The notes beneath the pieces were generated by a model. It did no database searches, was not told where the DNA came from, and saw only the letters and a list, made by a program, of their open reading frames with translations. Of a stretch of DNA of 64,000 nt, positions 50,557 through 59,733 are shown in pieces (positions within the stretch are counted from its first letter, which is position 1; every line of letters begins with the position of its first letter). The stretch is from Janibacter sp. CX7 (GTDB lineage: Bacteria > Actinomycetota > Actinomycetes > Actinomycetales > Dermatophilaceae). A program made the position numbers and the translations under genes. The DNA lies in assembly GCF_024362365.1 (NCBI RefSeq), contig NZ_CP101464.1:2046001-2110000 (forward strand), written 5' to 3'.

Positions 50557-52551
50557 TCAGTGCCGGCGCAGCTCCTCGTGGATCTCGCGGGCGATCGGCG
50601 CCGCCGTCGCGCCGCCCGTGCCGCCCTGCGAGACCGAGACCGCGACGACATAGCGCGGCCGGCTCGTCGGCGCCCACGAGACGAACCACGCGGTGTCCTG
50701 CTTGCCGTAGACCTCGGCCGTGCCGGTCTTGCCCGCCACGGGCCACTGACGAAGCGGGAAGCCGACGAAGGCGGAGTGGGCGGTGCCGCCGGGGGCGCTG
50801 ACGACGTCGCCGAGCGCGGTCCGCAGCAGGGCCCCGGCTCCCTTCGGCAGCTCGACCTCGCGGCCGTCGGCCACGTCGATGCGGCTGCGGGTGCCGTCGG
50901 GCGCTACCGTCGCGCGTCCGAGGTGCGGGCTGGGCTCGTCGCCATCGGTGGCGATGGTGCCGTAGACCCTAGCCATCTGGAGCAGCGTCGCGGTCACATC
51001 GCCCTGGCCGATCGAGAGGTTGGCCTCGTCGCCGGGGCGGAACTGGTAGCCGCTCTCGCAGTTCTCCTCGGCCAGGGCGGTGAGATAGGCACGCCGGGTG
51101 CGATCGGCGATCTCGGGGTGGCCGCGCTTCGCCTCGCGGCAGGACGCGTCCTTCGTCGACTCCCACCACTCGCGCTTCCACGCGCGCCCGGGGATGCGGC
51201 CGGTGGCCTCGGCCGGCAGGTCGATGCCGGTCGCCTCGCCGAGCCCGAGGTCGCGGGCGGTGTCGATGAGGGGGTCGCCGGCGTCGTCCCGCGCGGAGAG
51301 GCCACCCTGGTCACGCCACACGTCCTCGGCGACCCGGTAGAAGACGGTGTCGCAGGAGACCTTGAGCGCCTCGCGCCAGGTGATCCAGCCGTAGGCCCGC
51401 GACTCGAAGTTGTTGAAGACCCGGTCGCCGATGCGGTGCGAGGCGGAGCAGTTGACCTCGTCGTCGAGGTCGGTGCCGGCCGCGACCGCCCCGGGCAGCG
51501 TGACCGCCTTGAAGGTCGAGGCCGGCGGCTGCGCCACCCCGGTGACCCGGTCGATGAGCGGGCTGCGCTCCCCCGTCGTCAGCCGCTCGTACTCCCGCTG
51601 CGAGACCCCCTCGGACCACACCGAGGGGTCATAGGTCGGGACGCTCGCGGAGGCGACGATCCCGCCGTCCCGCAGGTCGAGCACGACGGCCGCGGCCGTG
51701 TCGGCGCGGTGGCCGCGGTCACGGGCCTCGCGCACGCCGTCGGCGAGCGCGCGCTCGGTGGTGCGCTGGACGGGTAGGTCGAGGGTCGTGACGAGATCGG
51801 CCCCCGGGACCGGGTCGGTGCTCGAGACCTCCTCGACCGCCACGCCGCGCCCGTCGACCCGCACGACCCGCTCCCCCGGCGTGCCCCGCAGCTGCGCGTC
51901 GTACTGCCGCTCCAGACCGGTGACGCCGACGAGGTCGTCGGCCGTGATCGCACCGTCGGACTCCTCGACGGTCTGCGGGTCGGCCCGGGCCAGATAACCG
52001 GTCGTCTGCGGTGCGCCGCCACCGGACGCGCGCGGGTAGGCCCGCACCGGCTGCGTCGTCACGGCGACGCCCGGGTAGAGCTCGGGCCGCTCGGTGAGGG
52101 TTGCCGCGTCGCGCGCGCTGACGTCCTCGGCGACCGGCACCGGCACGAGCGCGGAGCCGGACCAGCACGACGGCGGGTCGGCGGCCCCGGGCGCCCCGCA
52201 CAGCGTCGTGCGTCCCCACAGCCGGTCGAAGGGGAGGTCCAGCGCCTGCGCGAGGCGGCGCACCGTCGCCCGGCCCCCGTCCTCGGCGTCGGCGAGGGTC
52301 CGCCGGTCGATGGTGACGTCCGTGCGCACGGCGTTGTCGACGAGGGGGCGTCCGTCGCGGTCGAGGATGCGCCCGCGGAGGGCGGGCAGGTGCACGGTCG
52401 CGGTGCCCGGGCCGGCGACGACCGCGTCCCCGGCCGGGTGGTCGGTGAGCTGCAGCTGGCCGAGCCGGCCGATGAGCACGCCCGCGAGGAGGGTGAGCAC
52501 CGCGAGGGAGGCGAGCATCCTCACCTGGAGCCGCGACCCGCGCCGTCTCAT
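50557..52551 (-). CDS. mrdA: Penicillin-binding protein 2 (class B transpeptidase)
   Basis: This 664-residue class-B PBP has one N-terminal helix (VRMLASLAVLTLLAGVLIG), a dimerisation domain (RGRILDRDGRPLVDN) and a transpeptidase with SxxK as PPASTFK, SxN-position SIGQGD, and KTG as VAGKTGTAE. It builds side-wall peptidoglycan in the elongasome. Upstream sequence in the same frame is a shadow of mreD/mreC; ATG 52551 overlaps the mreD stop region. rodA, usually next, is absent. Confidence 0.93.
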   Translation of the reverse strand: MRRRGSRLQVRMLASLAVLTLLAGVLIGRLGQLQLTDHPAGDAVVAGPGTATVHLPALRGRILDRDGRPLVDNAVRTDVTIDRRTLADAEDGGRATVRRLAQALDLPFDRLWGRTTLCGAPGAADPPSCWSGSALVPVPVAEDVSARDAATLTERPELYPGVAVTTQPVRAYPRASGGGAPQTTGYLARADPQTVEESDGAITADDLVGVTGLERQYDAQLRGTPGERVVRVDGRGVAVEEVSSTDPVPGADLVTTLDLPVQRTTERALADGVREARDRGHRADTAAAVVLDLRDGGIVASASVPTYDPSVWSEGVSQREYERLTTGERSPLIDRVTGVAQPPASTFKAVTLPGAVAAGTDLDDEVNCSASHRIGDRVFNNFESRAYGWITWREALKVSCDTVFYRVAEDVWRDQGGLSARDDAGDPLIDTARDLGLGEATGIDLPAEATGRIPGRAWKREWWESTKDASCREAKRGHPEIADRTRRAYLTALAEENCESGYQFRPGDEANLSIGQGDVTATLLQMARVYGTIATDGDEPSPHLGRATVAPDGTRSRIDVADGREVELPKGAGALLRTALGDVVSAPGGTAHSAFVGFPLRQWPVAGKTGTAEVYGKQDTAWFVSWAPTSRPRYVVAVSVSQGGTGGATAAPIAREIHEELRRH

Positions 52552-53036
52552 GCCCACCTGCGGGTGACCATGGTGGCCTCGAGCCGCTCGACGAGCCCGA
52601 CGAGGACGAGGCCGAGGGTGGCCGTCGCGAGGACCTGCCAGGCGAGCGAGCCCCACGCGATCGGTCGCGCGCTGCCGAGGTCGACGAGGACGGGCGCGAC
52701 CCGGGTCACGACCACGGCGAGGGCGACGACGGGCACTGGCCACCACCAGGGGTGCCCCGAGCGGCGGCGGGCCAGACCCGCGACCCAGCCGGCCGCGGCG
52801 TAGCCGAGGGCGGTCAGGCCGAGCGGGCTGGAGACCGGGGGCGCCAGGTCGAGCAACCAGCCGCCGACGAGGCCGAGGACGGCGCCGGAGGTCGACCCGG
52901 CCGACAGCGCGACCCCGACGACGAGGATGACGACGAGGTCGGGCGGGGCGAGCACCCCACGGGCGCCGAGCGCGAGCACGGCGACGAGCCCCGCGGCGAG
53001 CAGCAGCAGGCGCACCGGCCAGCGCAGCCCGGTCAC
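52548..53036 (-). CDS. mreD: Rod-shape protein MreD
   Basis: This 162-residue membrane protein has about five helices and sits between mreC and mrdA with 4-nt overlaps on both sides. The sequence is poorly conserved, as in all MreD; hydrophobic pattern, size and position make the call. MreD links the cytoskeletal MreB-MreC complex to cell-wall synthesis. Confidence 0.85.
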   Translation of the reverse strand: MTGLRWPVRLLLLAAGLVAVLALGARGVLAPPDLVVILVVGVALSAGSTSGAVLGLVGGWLLDLAPPVSSPLGLTALGYAAAGWVAGLARRRSGHPWWWPVPVVALAVVVTRVAPVLVDLGSARPIAWGSLAWQVLATATLGLVLVGLVERLEATMVTRRWA

Positions 53037-53809
53037 GACGTGCGCCCGCTCGTGCGGCCGGGCCCGGTGACGACCGCGACGACGTCGACGGTGGCCAGGT
53101 CGACGGCCGGGCGGACGACGGCGGTGTCGGTGAGGCGTCCCGGCGCCCGCTCGACGCGGGTGACCTCGCCGACGGCGACGCCGGGCGGGTAGGGACGGGC
53201 ACCGGGGCTGCCGAGCGTCGTCACGGCATCGCCGGGCCGCACACGGTCACGGGTCAGCTGGGTGATGACGAGCTCGTCGGCGCCGTGCGCGGTCGTCGGG
53301 TCGGAGCCCGACAGGGTGCCGATGACCCCCTTCGAGCCGGTGCGCACGCCGACGCCGGAGCCGGGAGCCCCGATGACGCTGACGTCGGCGCTCCACTCGC
53401 CGACCGAGACCACCCGACCGACGAGGCCGCCGGGAGCGATGACCGCACCGCCGGCACGCACCCCGTCGCGGCGGCCGACGTCGAGGGTGATCCGCTCGGG
53501 GCCGGAGGCACCGGCGCGGTCGAGCGCGACGACCCGCGCGGTGACCGTCGGGAGATCGCCGGTGTCGAGCTGCTCGGCCTGCGCCGACGTGTCCTCGCGG
53601 TCCCGCAGCCGGCGCACCTCCTCGGTCAGGCGGATGTTGTCGGCCCGCACCCGGTCGGTGTCGTCGGGGCGGGGCGCCACGAGCCGCTCGACCGGACCGA
53701 GGACCGCGTCGCCGACGCCCCGCACCGGACCCAGGGGCGCGCCCGCGAGATCCGCCAGCAGGACGAGGACGGTGAGCACCAGCAGCGCCGGCAGGGCACG
53801 GCGTCGCAT
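53033..53809 (-). CDS. mreC: Rod-shape protein MreC
   Basis: This 258-residue protein has one N-terminal helix (ALLVLTVLVLLADLAG), a coiled coil (RADNIRLTEEVRRLRDREDT) and a double beta-barrel domain with DVGRRDGVRAGGAVIAPGGLVGRVVSVGEWSADV and VTTLGSPGARPYPPGV. Exported, it scaffolds PBP2 in the periplasm-like space. It starts on the base next to the mreB stop. Confidence 0.92.
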   Translation of the reverse strand: MRRRALPALLVLTVLVLLADLAGAPLGPVRGVGDAVLGPVERLVAPRPDDTDRVRADNIRLTEEVRRLRDREDTSAQAEQLDTGDLPTVTARVVALDRAGASGPERITLDVGRRDGVRAGGAVIAPGGLVGRVVSVGEWSADVSVIGAPGSGVGVRTGSKGVIGTLSGSDPTTAHGADELVITQLTRDRVRPGDAVTTLGSPGARPYPPGVAVGEVTRVERAPGRLTDTAVVRPAVDLATVDVVAVVTGPGRTSGRTS

Positions 53810-54861
53810 CAGAAGCGGTGGCCGTCGACGAGCACGGGCTGCAGCGCGGCGAAGTCGTCGACGCAGCGGCCGGCGCCACGCACGACGGCGCGCAGGGGCG
53901 CCTCGGCCACTCGCACCGGCACCCCGAGCTCGTGGCGCAGCCGGGCGTCGAGGCCACGCAGCAGCGCTCCGCCGCCGGTGAGCGTCACGCCGCGTTCGAG
54001 GACGTCGCCGGCGAGCTCGGGCGGGCAGCGGTCGAGCACGTCGCGCACGAGCTGCACGATCTCCCCGACCGGCCCGGCGATGGCCCGCCGGATCTCCGCG
54101 GAGCCGACGTCGACGGTCTTGGGCAGGCCGGTGACGAGGTCGCGGCCGCGGACGCGGGTGCTCACCTCACGGGCGAGCGGGAAGGCGGAGCCGACCTCGA
54201 TCTTGATGTGCTCGGCGCTGCGCTCGCCGAGGAGCAGCGAGAGGTTGCGGCGCACGTGGTCGACGATCGCGTCGTCGACGGCGTCACCGGCCGTGCGGGT
54301 GCTGCGCGAGGCGACGATGCCGCCGAGGGCGATGACGGCGACGTCGGTGGAGCCGCCGCCGATGTCGACGACCATCGAGGCCTCGGTGTCCGTGACGGGC
54401 AGACCCGCCCCGATCGCCGCGACCATCGGCTCCTCGACGAGGTAGACCCGGCGGGCGCCGACGCGCAGCGCGGCCTCCTCGACCGCGCGCCGCTCGACGC
54501 CGGTGATGTCGCTCGGGATGCACACGACGACGCGCGGGCGGAAGACGCTCGACATGCCCACCCGGTCGGTGAACCACCGCAGCATCTGCTCGGCGGCGTC
54601 GGGCTCGCTGATGACCCCGGCGCGCAGTGGTCGCACCGCGCGCACGGCGCCGGGGGTGCGCCCGAGCATCTCCTTGGCCCGGGTCCCGGCGGCCACGAGC
54701 TCACCGGTCTCGGCGCTCACCGCGACGACACTCGGCTCGTCGAGGACGACGCCGCGCCCCTGGTGGTGGATCAGGGTGTTGGCCGTCCCGAGGTCGATGG
54801 CCAGGTCGCGCGAGAAGCGCGGCCGCGCCCGCGGGCGCGCCTCTCGCGCTCCCGTGCCCAC
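53809..54861 (-). CDS. mreB: Rod-shape determining protein MreB
   Basis: This 350-residue bacterial actin has the phosphate-1 loop FSRDLAIDLGTANTLIH, phosphate-2 SMVVDIGGGSTDVAVI and the adenosine motif GVTLTGGGALLRGL. It polymerises on the inner membrane and directs elongation. The N-terminus carries an extra Arg-rich stretch (REARPRARPRFSR). GTG 54861 follows the ndk stop by 1 nt; a longer frame upstream is the ndk shadow. The mreBCD-mrdA order is complete except for rodA. Confidence 0.95.
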   Translation of the reverse strand: MGTGAREARPRARPRFSRDLAIDLGTANTLIHHQGRGVVLDEPSVVAVSAETGELVAAGTRAKEMLGRTPGAVRAVRPLRAGVISEPDAAEQMLRWFTDRVGMSSVFRPRVVVCIPSDITGVERRAVEEAALRVGARRVYLVEEPMVAAIGAGLPVTDTEASMVVDIGGGSTDVAVIALGGIVASRSTRTAGDAVDDAIVDHVRRNLSLLLGERSAEHIKIEVGSAFPLAREVSTRVRGRDLVTGLPKTVDVGSAEIRRAIAGPVGEIVQLVRDVLDRCPPELAGDVLERGVTLTGGGALLRGLDARLRHELGVPVRVAEAPLRAVVRGAGRCVDDFAALQPVLVDGHRF

Positions 54862-54862
54862 G

Positions 54863-55297
54863 TCAGAGGCTCGGGAACCAGATGCCGATCTCGCGGGCAG
54901 CGGACTCCGGGGAGTCGGAGCCGTGGACGATGTTCTCGTCCACGGTGCCCGCCCACTTGCGACCGAGGTCGCCGCGGATCGTGCCGGGGGCGGCCTCGGT
55001 CGGCTTCGTCGCGCCGGCGAGGGAGCGGAAGCCCTTGATGCACTCCTGGCCCTCGATGACGACGGCCGCGACCGGGCCGGAGGACATGAAGTCGAGGAGC
55101 GGCTCGTAGAAGGGCTTGCCCTCGTGCTCGGCGTAGTGGGCGGCCAGCTGCTCACGCGTCGGGGTGACGACGGCGAGGGCCGCGAGGGTGTACCCCTTCG
55201 CCTCGATCCGGCGGATCACCTCGCCGGTGAGGCCGCGGCGGAAGCCGTCGGGCTTGACGAGGATGAGGGAACGTTCGGTCTGCACAGTCTCGGTCAC
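54863..55297 (-). CDS. ndk: Nucleoside diphosphate kinase
   Basis: This 144-residue enzyme equilibrates nucleoside triphosphates. It shows RSLILVKPDGFRRGLTGEVIRRIE, a GPVAAVVIEGQECIKGFRSLAGATKP substrate loop, and the phospho-accepting histidine in NIVHGSDSPESA. GTG 55297 is 6 nt from TACGCT; a longer version lacks support. mreB follows directly. Confidence 0.96.
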   Translation of the reverse strand: MTETVQTERSLILVKPDGFRRGLTGEVIRRIEAKGYTLAALAVVTPTREQLAAHYAEHEGKPFYEPLLDFMSSGPVAAVVIEGQECIKGFRSLAGATKPTEAAPGTIRGDLGRKWAGTVDENIVHGSDSPESAAREIGIWFPSL

Positions 55298-55303
55298 GGG
55301 GTC

Positions 55304-55309
55304 AGCGTA
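55304..55309 (-). promoter_or_regulatory. -10 element of the ndk-mreBCD-mrdA unit
   Basis: TACGCT on the minus strand, 6 nt before GTG 55297, located just inside the 3' end of uppP. Confidence 0.45.
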
Positions 55310-55310
55310 G

Positions 55311-56138
55311 TCACGCCGCGAGCACACCCGTACCCAGCAGGGCGAAGAGCACGAGCGCGAGGACGATCCGGTAGACCATGAAGAGCGTGAAGGTGTGGGT
55401 CTCGATGAACTTCATGAACCACGCGATGACGGCGTAGCCGACGACGAAGGCGATCGCCGTCGCGACGAGGATCGGGCCCCAGCCGGTCTCGCCGGTGCCC
55501 TCACCGCCGGCGATCTTGACGACCTGCAGGCCACCCGAGGCGATGACCGCCGGGATCGCGAGGAGGAAGCTGTAGCGGGCCGCGGCCTTGCGCGTGTAGC
55601 CCATGAAGAGACCACCGGCGATCGTGCCGCCGCTGCGGGAGACGCCGGGGACGAGCGCCAGCGCCTGCCAGAGGCCGTAGAGGATGCCGTGCTTCCACGT
55701 CAGGTCAGTGAGCTCGCGGCGCTGGGTGCCGACCCGCTCGGCCGCCATGATGACGAGGGCGAAGACGAGCAGCATCGTCGCGGTGATCCACAGGCTGCGC
55801 AGGGTCGACTCGATCTGGTCCTGGAAGAGCAGACCGAGCAGACCGATCGGGATGGTGCCGATGATGACGAGCCAGCCCATGCGCACGTCGGGGTCGTCCT
55901 TGGCGACCTTGCCCGCGAGCGCGAGGAACCACTTGCGGATGATCGTCGTGATGTCACGCCAGAAGTAGATGACGACGGCGGCCTCGGTGCCGAGCTGGGT
56001 GATCGCCGTGAAGGCGGCGCCGGGGTCCTCCTGCCCCATGAGCTGCCCGACGATCGAGACGTGGGCGCTCGAGCTGATCGGGAGGAACTCGGTCAGCCCC
56101 TGGACGAGGCCGAGGATGATCGCGGTGAAGAAGTCCAC
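55311..56138 (-). CDS. uppP: Undecaprenyl-diphosphatase UppP (BacA)
   Basis: This 275-residue polytopic phosphatase recycles undecaprenyl pyrophosphate for cell-wall carriers. It has both signature regions: [22 protein letters not shown] with the catalytic Glu-rich loop, and [17 protein letters not shown]. The GTG at 56138 is preceded by GGAGAG. It is 5 nt after the upstream DUF4233 gene stop. Confidence 0.95.
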   Translation of the reverse strand: MDFFTAIILGLVQGLTEFLPISSSAHVSIVGQLMGQEDPGAAFTAITQLGTEAAVVIYFWRDITTIIRKWFLALAGKVAKDDPDVRMGWLVIIGTIPIGLLGLLFQDQIESTLRSLWITATMLLVFALVIMAAERVGTQRRELTDLTWKHGILYGLWQALALVPGVSRSGGTIAGGLFMGYTRKAAARYSFLLAIPAVIASGGLQVVKIAGGEGTGETGWGPILVATAIAFVVGYAVIAWFMKFIETHTFTLFMVYRIVLALVLFALLGTGVLAA

Positions 56139-56143
56139 GGGTG

Positions 56144-56539
56144 TCAGCTCTCCTGCTGGGTCGCGGCCTGGGCGGCCTGCTCACGGTCGATGCGGCGGCC
56201 GATCCGCTGGCAGTAGCCGTAGAGCACCGCAAACATCACGCCGACGAGGATCATCATGGGCACGAAGACCCCGCAGAGGATGGAAAGAACCTGAACGCCC
56301 CATCCGAAGGCGATGCCGAAGGGCCGCTTCATCAGGCCGGCGCCGACGAGGGCGACGACGGCCAGGACGCACATGAGGACGAAGGGGGTCAGCCCCACCG
56401 CCACCGGCTCCTGGTCGGGGTCCAGGCCCCGGCTGGTCAGGGCACCGAAGAAGATGACGAGCGACTGCGCGCCGAGGACGGTGGCGAGCATCCGCCAGGT
56501 GAACTTGCCCTGCGGGCGCGGTGGCTGGTCGGGAGTCAC
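56144..56539 (-). CDS. DUF4233 membrane protein
   Basis: This 131-residue protein has four helices in the DUF4233 pattern ([22 protein letters not shown], then [17 protein letters not shown], and [28 protein letters not shown]). Function is unknown; it is regularly encoded after folC in actinobacteria, as here. GTG 56539 is preferred to TTG 56548. A TACCCT 8 nt upstream of it gives weak extra support. Confidence 0.85.
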   Translation of the reverse strand: MTPDQPPRPQGKFTWRMLATVLGAQSLVIFFGALTSRGLDPDQEPVAVGLTPFVLMCVLAVVALVGAGLMKRPFGIAFGWGVQVLSILCGVFVPMMILVGVMFAVLYGYCQRIGRRIDREQAAQAATQQES

Positions 56540-56555
56540 GGTCGACAAGGGTAGG

Positions 56556-57998
56556 TCAGCCCTCGTCCTCGACCTCGACGGGCACCTCGACCGGCGGCGC
56601 GACGGGCGCCTCGACGTCGGTCACGCCGAGCAGCAGCCGGACCTCGCCGACGGTGACGATCGAGCCGGTGGCGACGACACCACCGGCCACTCCCCCGTCG
56701 TCCGCGAGCTGGGCGGCGCGGTCGAGCGCGTCGGGCAGCTCCTCGACGACGGTGACCCGGTGGTCGCCGAAGACCTCTGCGGCGATCTCGCCGAGGCGGT
56801 CCGGTCGCATCGCGCGCGGCGACGTCGAGCGGGTGACGACGACCTCGTCGAGCGCCGGCTCGAGGGCCTCGAGGATCCCGACGACGTCCTTGTCCTTGAA
56901 GATCGAGACGACGCCGACGAGGTGGGTGAAGGTGAAGGAGTCCTTGAGCGCCGTCGCGAGGACCGTGGCGCCGTGGGGGTTGTGGGCCGCGTCGACGATG
57001 ACCGTCGGGCTGCGCCGGACGATCTCGAGACGACCGGGCGAGGTCGCCGCGGCGAGCCCGGCCGCGAGGACCTCCTCGCCGAGCGGCTGCTCGCCGCCAC
57101 CGAGGAAGGCCTCGACCGCGGCCACGGCGAGCGCGGCATTGCTCGCCTGGTGCTCGCCGTGGAGGTTGAGCAGGAGGTCGGGGTGGTCGCCGGCGATCCC
57201 GCGCAGCGAGATCATCTGGCCGCCCACGGCGACGTCGCGCTCGAGGACCCCGAAGTCGAGCCCCTCGACGAGCAGCCGGGCGCCGACCTCCTCGGCGCGG
57301 TCGCGCAGGATCGCCAGCACCTCGGGCTCCTGCGGTGCGCTCACGGCGATGGCATCGGGGTGGATGATCCCCGACTTCTCGGTCGCGATCTCCTCGATCG
57401 AGTTGCCGAGGAAGTGCTGGTGGTCGATGCCGACGGGCGTGATGACCGCGACGTCGGCCTCGACGACATTCGTCGCGTCCCACGAGCCGCCCATGCCCAC
57501 CTCGACGATCGCGACGTCGACGGGCGCGTCGGCGAAGGCCGCGTAGGCGAGCGCGACGAGCACCTCGAAGTAGGTCATCCGCGGCCCGTCCTCGGAGACC
57601 GAGCGGGTGTCGACGGCGTCGACGAAGGGAGCGATGTCAGCCCATGCGTCGAGGAAGGCCTCTCGGCTGATCAGCTCGCCGCCGATGGTGATCCGCTCCC
57701 GGATGTCCTGCAGGTGCGGCGAGGTGAAGCGCCCGGTCTTCAGGCCTGCCTCGCGCAGCACCGACTCGATGATCCGGGCGGTCGAGGTCTTGCCGTTGGT
57801 CCCCGTGACGTGGATGACGGGGAAGGTGCGCTGCGGTTCCCCGAGCAGGTCCATGACCGCGCGGATGCGGTCGAGGCTCGGTTCGAGGTCGTGCTCGGGG
57901 GCGCGGGAGAGGATCTCGTCCTCGACCAGGCGCATGCGCTTGCGCAGCTCGAGGGAGGCGGCGGCCTGCCGCTGGGCGGCGTCGGGGGCGGGACTCAT
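56556..57998 (-). CDS. folC: Folylpolyglutamate/dihydrofolate synthase
   Basis: This 480-residue Mur-ligase-fold enzyme adds glutamates to folates. It shows VIHVTGTNGKTSTARIIESVLREAGLKTGRFTSPHL (P-loop), VEVGMGGSWDATN, GIDHQHFLGNSIEEIATEKSGI, and VDAAHNPHG. An acidic C-terminal tail (PPVEVPVEVEDEG) is added. ATG 57998 sets the usual start. It works in the same pathway as thyA and the DHFR fusion at 28991-30741. Confidence 0.95.
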   Translation of the reverse strand: MSPAPDAAQRQAAASLELRKRMRLVEDEILSRAPEHDLEPSLDRIRAVMDLLGEPQRTFPVIHVTGTNGKTSTARIIESVLREAGLKTGRFTSPHLQDIRERITIGGELISREAFLDAWADIAPFVDAVDTRSVSEDGPRMTYFEVLVALAYAAFADAPVDVAIVEVGMGGSWDATNVVEADVAVITPVGIDHQHFLGNSIEEIATEKSGIIHPDAIAVSAPQEPEVLAILRDRAEEVGARLLVEGLDFGVLERDVAVGGQMISLRGIAGDHPDLLLNLHGEHQASNAALAVAAVEAFLGGGEQPLGEEVLAAGLAAATSPGRLEIVRRSPTVIVDAAHNPHGATVLATALKDSFTFTHLVGVVSIFKDKDVVGILEALEPALDEVVVTRSTSPRAMRPDRLGEIAAEVFGDHRVTVVEELPDALDRAAQLADDGGVAGGVVATGSIVTVGEVRLLLGVTDVEAPVAPPVEVPVEVEDEG

Positions 57999-58018
57999 GG
58001 GCCCGATTGTCGCACCCG

Positions 58019-59650
58019 TCAGCCGACCCTCCGGGCCCGCAGGACGACGTCGTGCACGTGGTGGGTCGACACGGCGCCGGCGGGCCGCTTCCTTTGCTCG
58101 TGGCCCTCGACCGCCCAGCCCGGCGCACCGGCCAGGGCTGCCGCGATGGCGTCCGTGTCGACATACGCCTCGTGGTCGAAGGGGCGGGTCTGCTCGGGGG
58201 CGACCGCCGCCAACCCCATGTCGTGCTGGTCGTGGGCGATGACGAGCAGGGTGCCGCCCGGGGCCACCGCGCCGAGCAGGTTGGCGATGCCGCGGCCGTC
58301 GGGCGTGCGGGGGATCGATGCATAGGCGGCGGTGACGAGGTCGTAGCGCTCGGCGCCGAAGGGGGCCGCAGCGTTGGCGTCGGCCTGCACCAGACCCACC
58401 TCGAGGCCGCGGCCGGCCGCGGCCACCCGCACCCGGTCGAGGGCGAGAGCGGAGATGTCGTTGGCGGTCACCTGCCAGCCCTGCTCCGCGAGCCAGATGG
58501 CGTCTCCCCCTTCGCCGGCGCCGACGTCGAGGACGGTGCCGGGGGTCATCCCGGTGGCCTCGGCGACGAGCGAGCCGTTGGGGTTGCCGCTCCACTGCAG
58601 GTCGCCGCCGTAGCGGCCGTCCCAGTCGGCGGCGTGGGCGCTGGGCCGGGCAGCCCGCTCGAGGTCCTGCTGCGCAAGGTCGAAGCTGACCATCGAGCCC
58701 ACCCGGCTGCCCGCCGCCGCGGTCGGCAGCACCTGGAGCATCGGCTCGGCGAGCGTGCCGGCCGCGTAGAGGCCGGGCACGTCGGTGGCGCCGGTCATCG
58801 GGTCGGCGACGACGTGGGTCGCGACCCCGCTGGGGTGTGCGACCGCCTCCAGACCGACCCCGGCGAAGGGAGCGACCCGGGCGTGCAGACGCGTCCCGAC
58901 GAGGATCGTGTCGGCCGCGATCTCGGACCCGTCGGCGAGCCGGATGCCGCGCAGGCCACCGGTCGCGTCGCTGACGACGGCCTCGGCCGGTTGGACGACG
59001 ACGGTCACGCCGGCGGCACGCAGCGCCTGCAGCTCGGGCTCGTCGGCGTCGACCCCGGCGTGGACGAGCACGGTGAGGTCGGGGGTGAGCTGGCGCAGCA
59101 GCGGGAGCGGGTGCAGCCCCATGGGCGAGGTGACGAGCGCGATGATCCGCCCGTCGCGTGCCTCGTAGCCATGGCAGAAGGGGCAGTGGATGACCGCGCC
59201 GCCCCAGTGGTCGGCGAGACCGGGCACGTCGGGCAGCTCGTCGGTCAGGCCGGTCGCGGCGACGACGCGGCGCGCGTGGACGACGTGGCCGCCGGTGAGG
59301 CCGAGGCGGAAGCCGTCCTCCTCGCGCGTGACCTCGAGAACCCGACCGGTGAGGACCTCGGCCCCGTAGGAGCGCACCTCCTCGCGGGCGATGCGCAGGA
59401 AGTCGGCCGGCGGCCGCCCCTCGTGCCCGAGGTAGCTGTGCATGTGCGCGGCCGGGGCGTTGCGCGGCTCGCCGGAGTCGACGACGAGCACCGAGCGACG
59501 CTGCCGCGACAGCTGCAGGGCGGCCGCGAGGCCGGCGGCGGAGCCACCGACGACGGCGACGTCGACATGGCGCTCGATGACGGGGTGGCTCGCGTGGTGG
59601 TCGTGGCCGGCGGAGTCGTGGGCGGCGGGGTGCTCGGGCTGTGCGCTCAT
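58019..59650 (-). CDS. Flavin oxidoreductase-SAM methyltransferase fusion
   Basis: This 543-residue protein has a His-rich head (HDSAGHDHHASH), then a thioredoxin-reductase-like domain (about 28-330) with VAVVGGSAAGLAAALQLS, active CPFC at residues 156-159 and VPGLYAAGTLAEP. A class-I methyltransferase (about 340-543) follows, with VLDVGAGEGGDAIWLAE. The pairing occurs in other actinobacteria and is thought to serve thiol or thiol-methyl chemistry; the substrate is unknown. The His-rich start may bind metal. It is divergent from an XRE-cupin regulator. ATG 59650 has TACGGT 7 nt upstream. Confidence 0.88.
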   Translation of the reverse strand: MSAQPEHPAAHDSAGHDHHASHPVIERHVDVAVVGGSAAGLAAALQLSRQRRSVLVVDSGEPRNAPAAHMHSYLGHEGRPPADFLRIAREEVRSYGAEVLTGRVLEVTREEDGFRLGLTGGHVVHARRVVAATGLTDELPDVPGLADHWGGAVIHCPFCHGYEARDGRIIALVTSPMGLHPLPLLRQLTPDLTVLVHAGVDADEPELQALRAAGVTVVVQPAEAVVSDATGGLRGIRLADGSEIAADTILVGTRLHARVAPFAGVGLEAVAHPSGVATHVVADPMTGATDVPGLYAAGTLAEPMLQVLPTAAAGSRVGSMVSFDLAQQDLERAARPSAHAADWDGRYGGDLQWSGNPNGSLVAEATGMTPGTVLDVGAGEGGDAIWLAEQGWQVTANDISALALDRVRVAAAGRGLEVGLVQADANAAAPFGAERYDLVTAAYASIPRTPDGRGIANLLGAVAPGGTLLVIAHDQHDMGLAAVAPEQTRPFDHEAYVDTDAIAAALAGAPGWAVEGHEQRKRPAGAVSTHHVHDVVLRARRVG

Positions 59651-59657
59651 GACGTCC

Positions 59658-59663
59658 ACCGTA
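59658..59663 (-). promoter_or_regulatory. -10 element of the flavoprotein-methyltransferase gene
   Basis: TACGGT on the minus strand, 7 nt before ATG 59650. Confidence 0.5.
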
Positions 59664-59691
59664 GATGCGTCTGACGGATAGTGCATACTTG

Positions 59692-59708
59692 CTTGCAGAA
59701 TCTGCAAG
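59692..59708. promoter_or_regulatory. Perfect inverted repeat, operator between divergent genes
   Basis: CTTGCAGAATCTGCAAG has 7-nt arms around AAT. It lies 29 nt beyond the minus-strand -10 and 25 nt before the regulator GTG, so a dimer bound here would affect both promoters. Autoregulation by the adjacent XRE-cupin protein is the natural hypothesis. Confidence 0.65.
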
Positions 59709-59733
59709 ACTTCATCGACACCCGAGGAGCACC

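Noticed and set aside
50557..53202. An 881-codon version of PBP2
   Set aside because: The extra N-terminal part is mreD and the end of mreC read in another frame; the real start precedes the single membrane helix.
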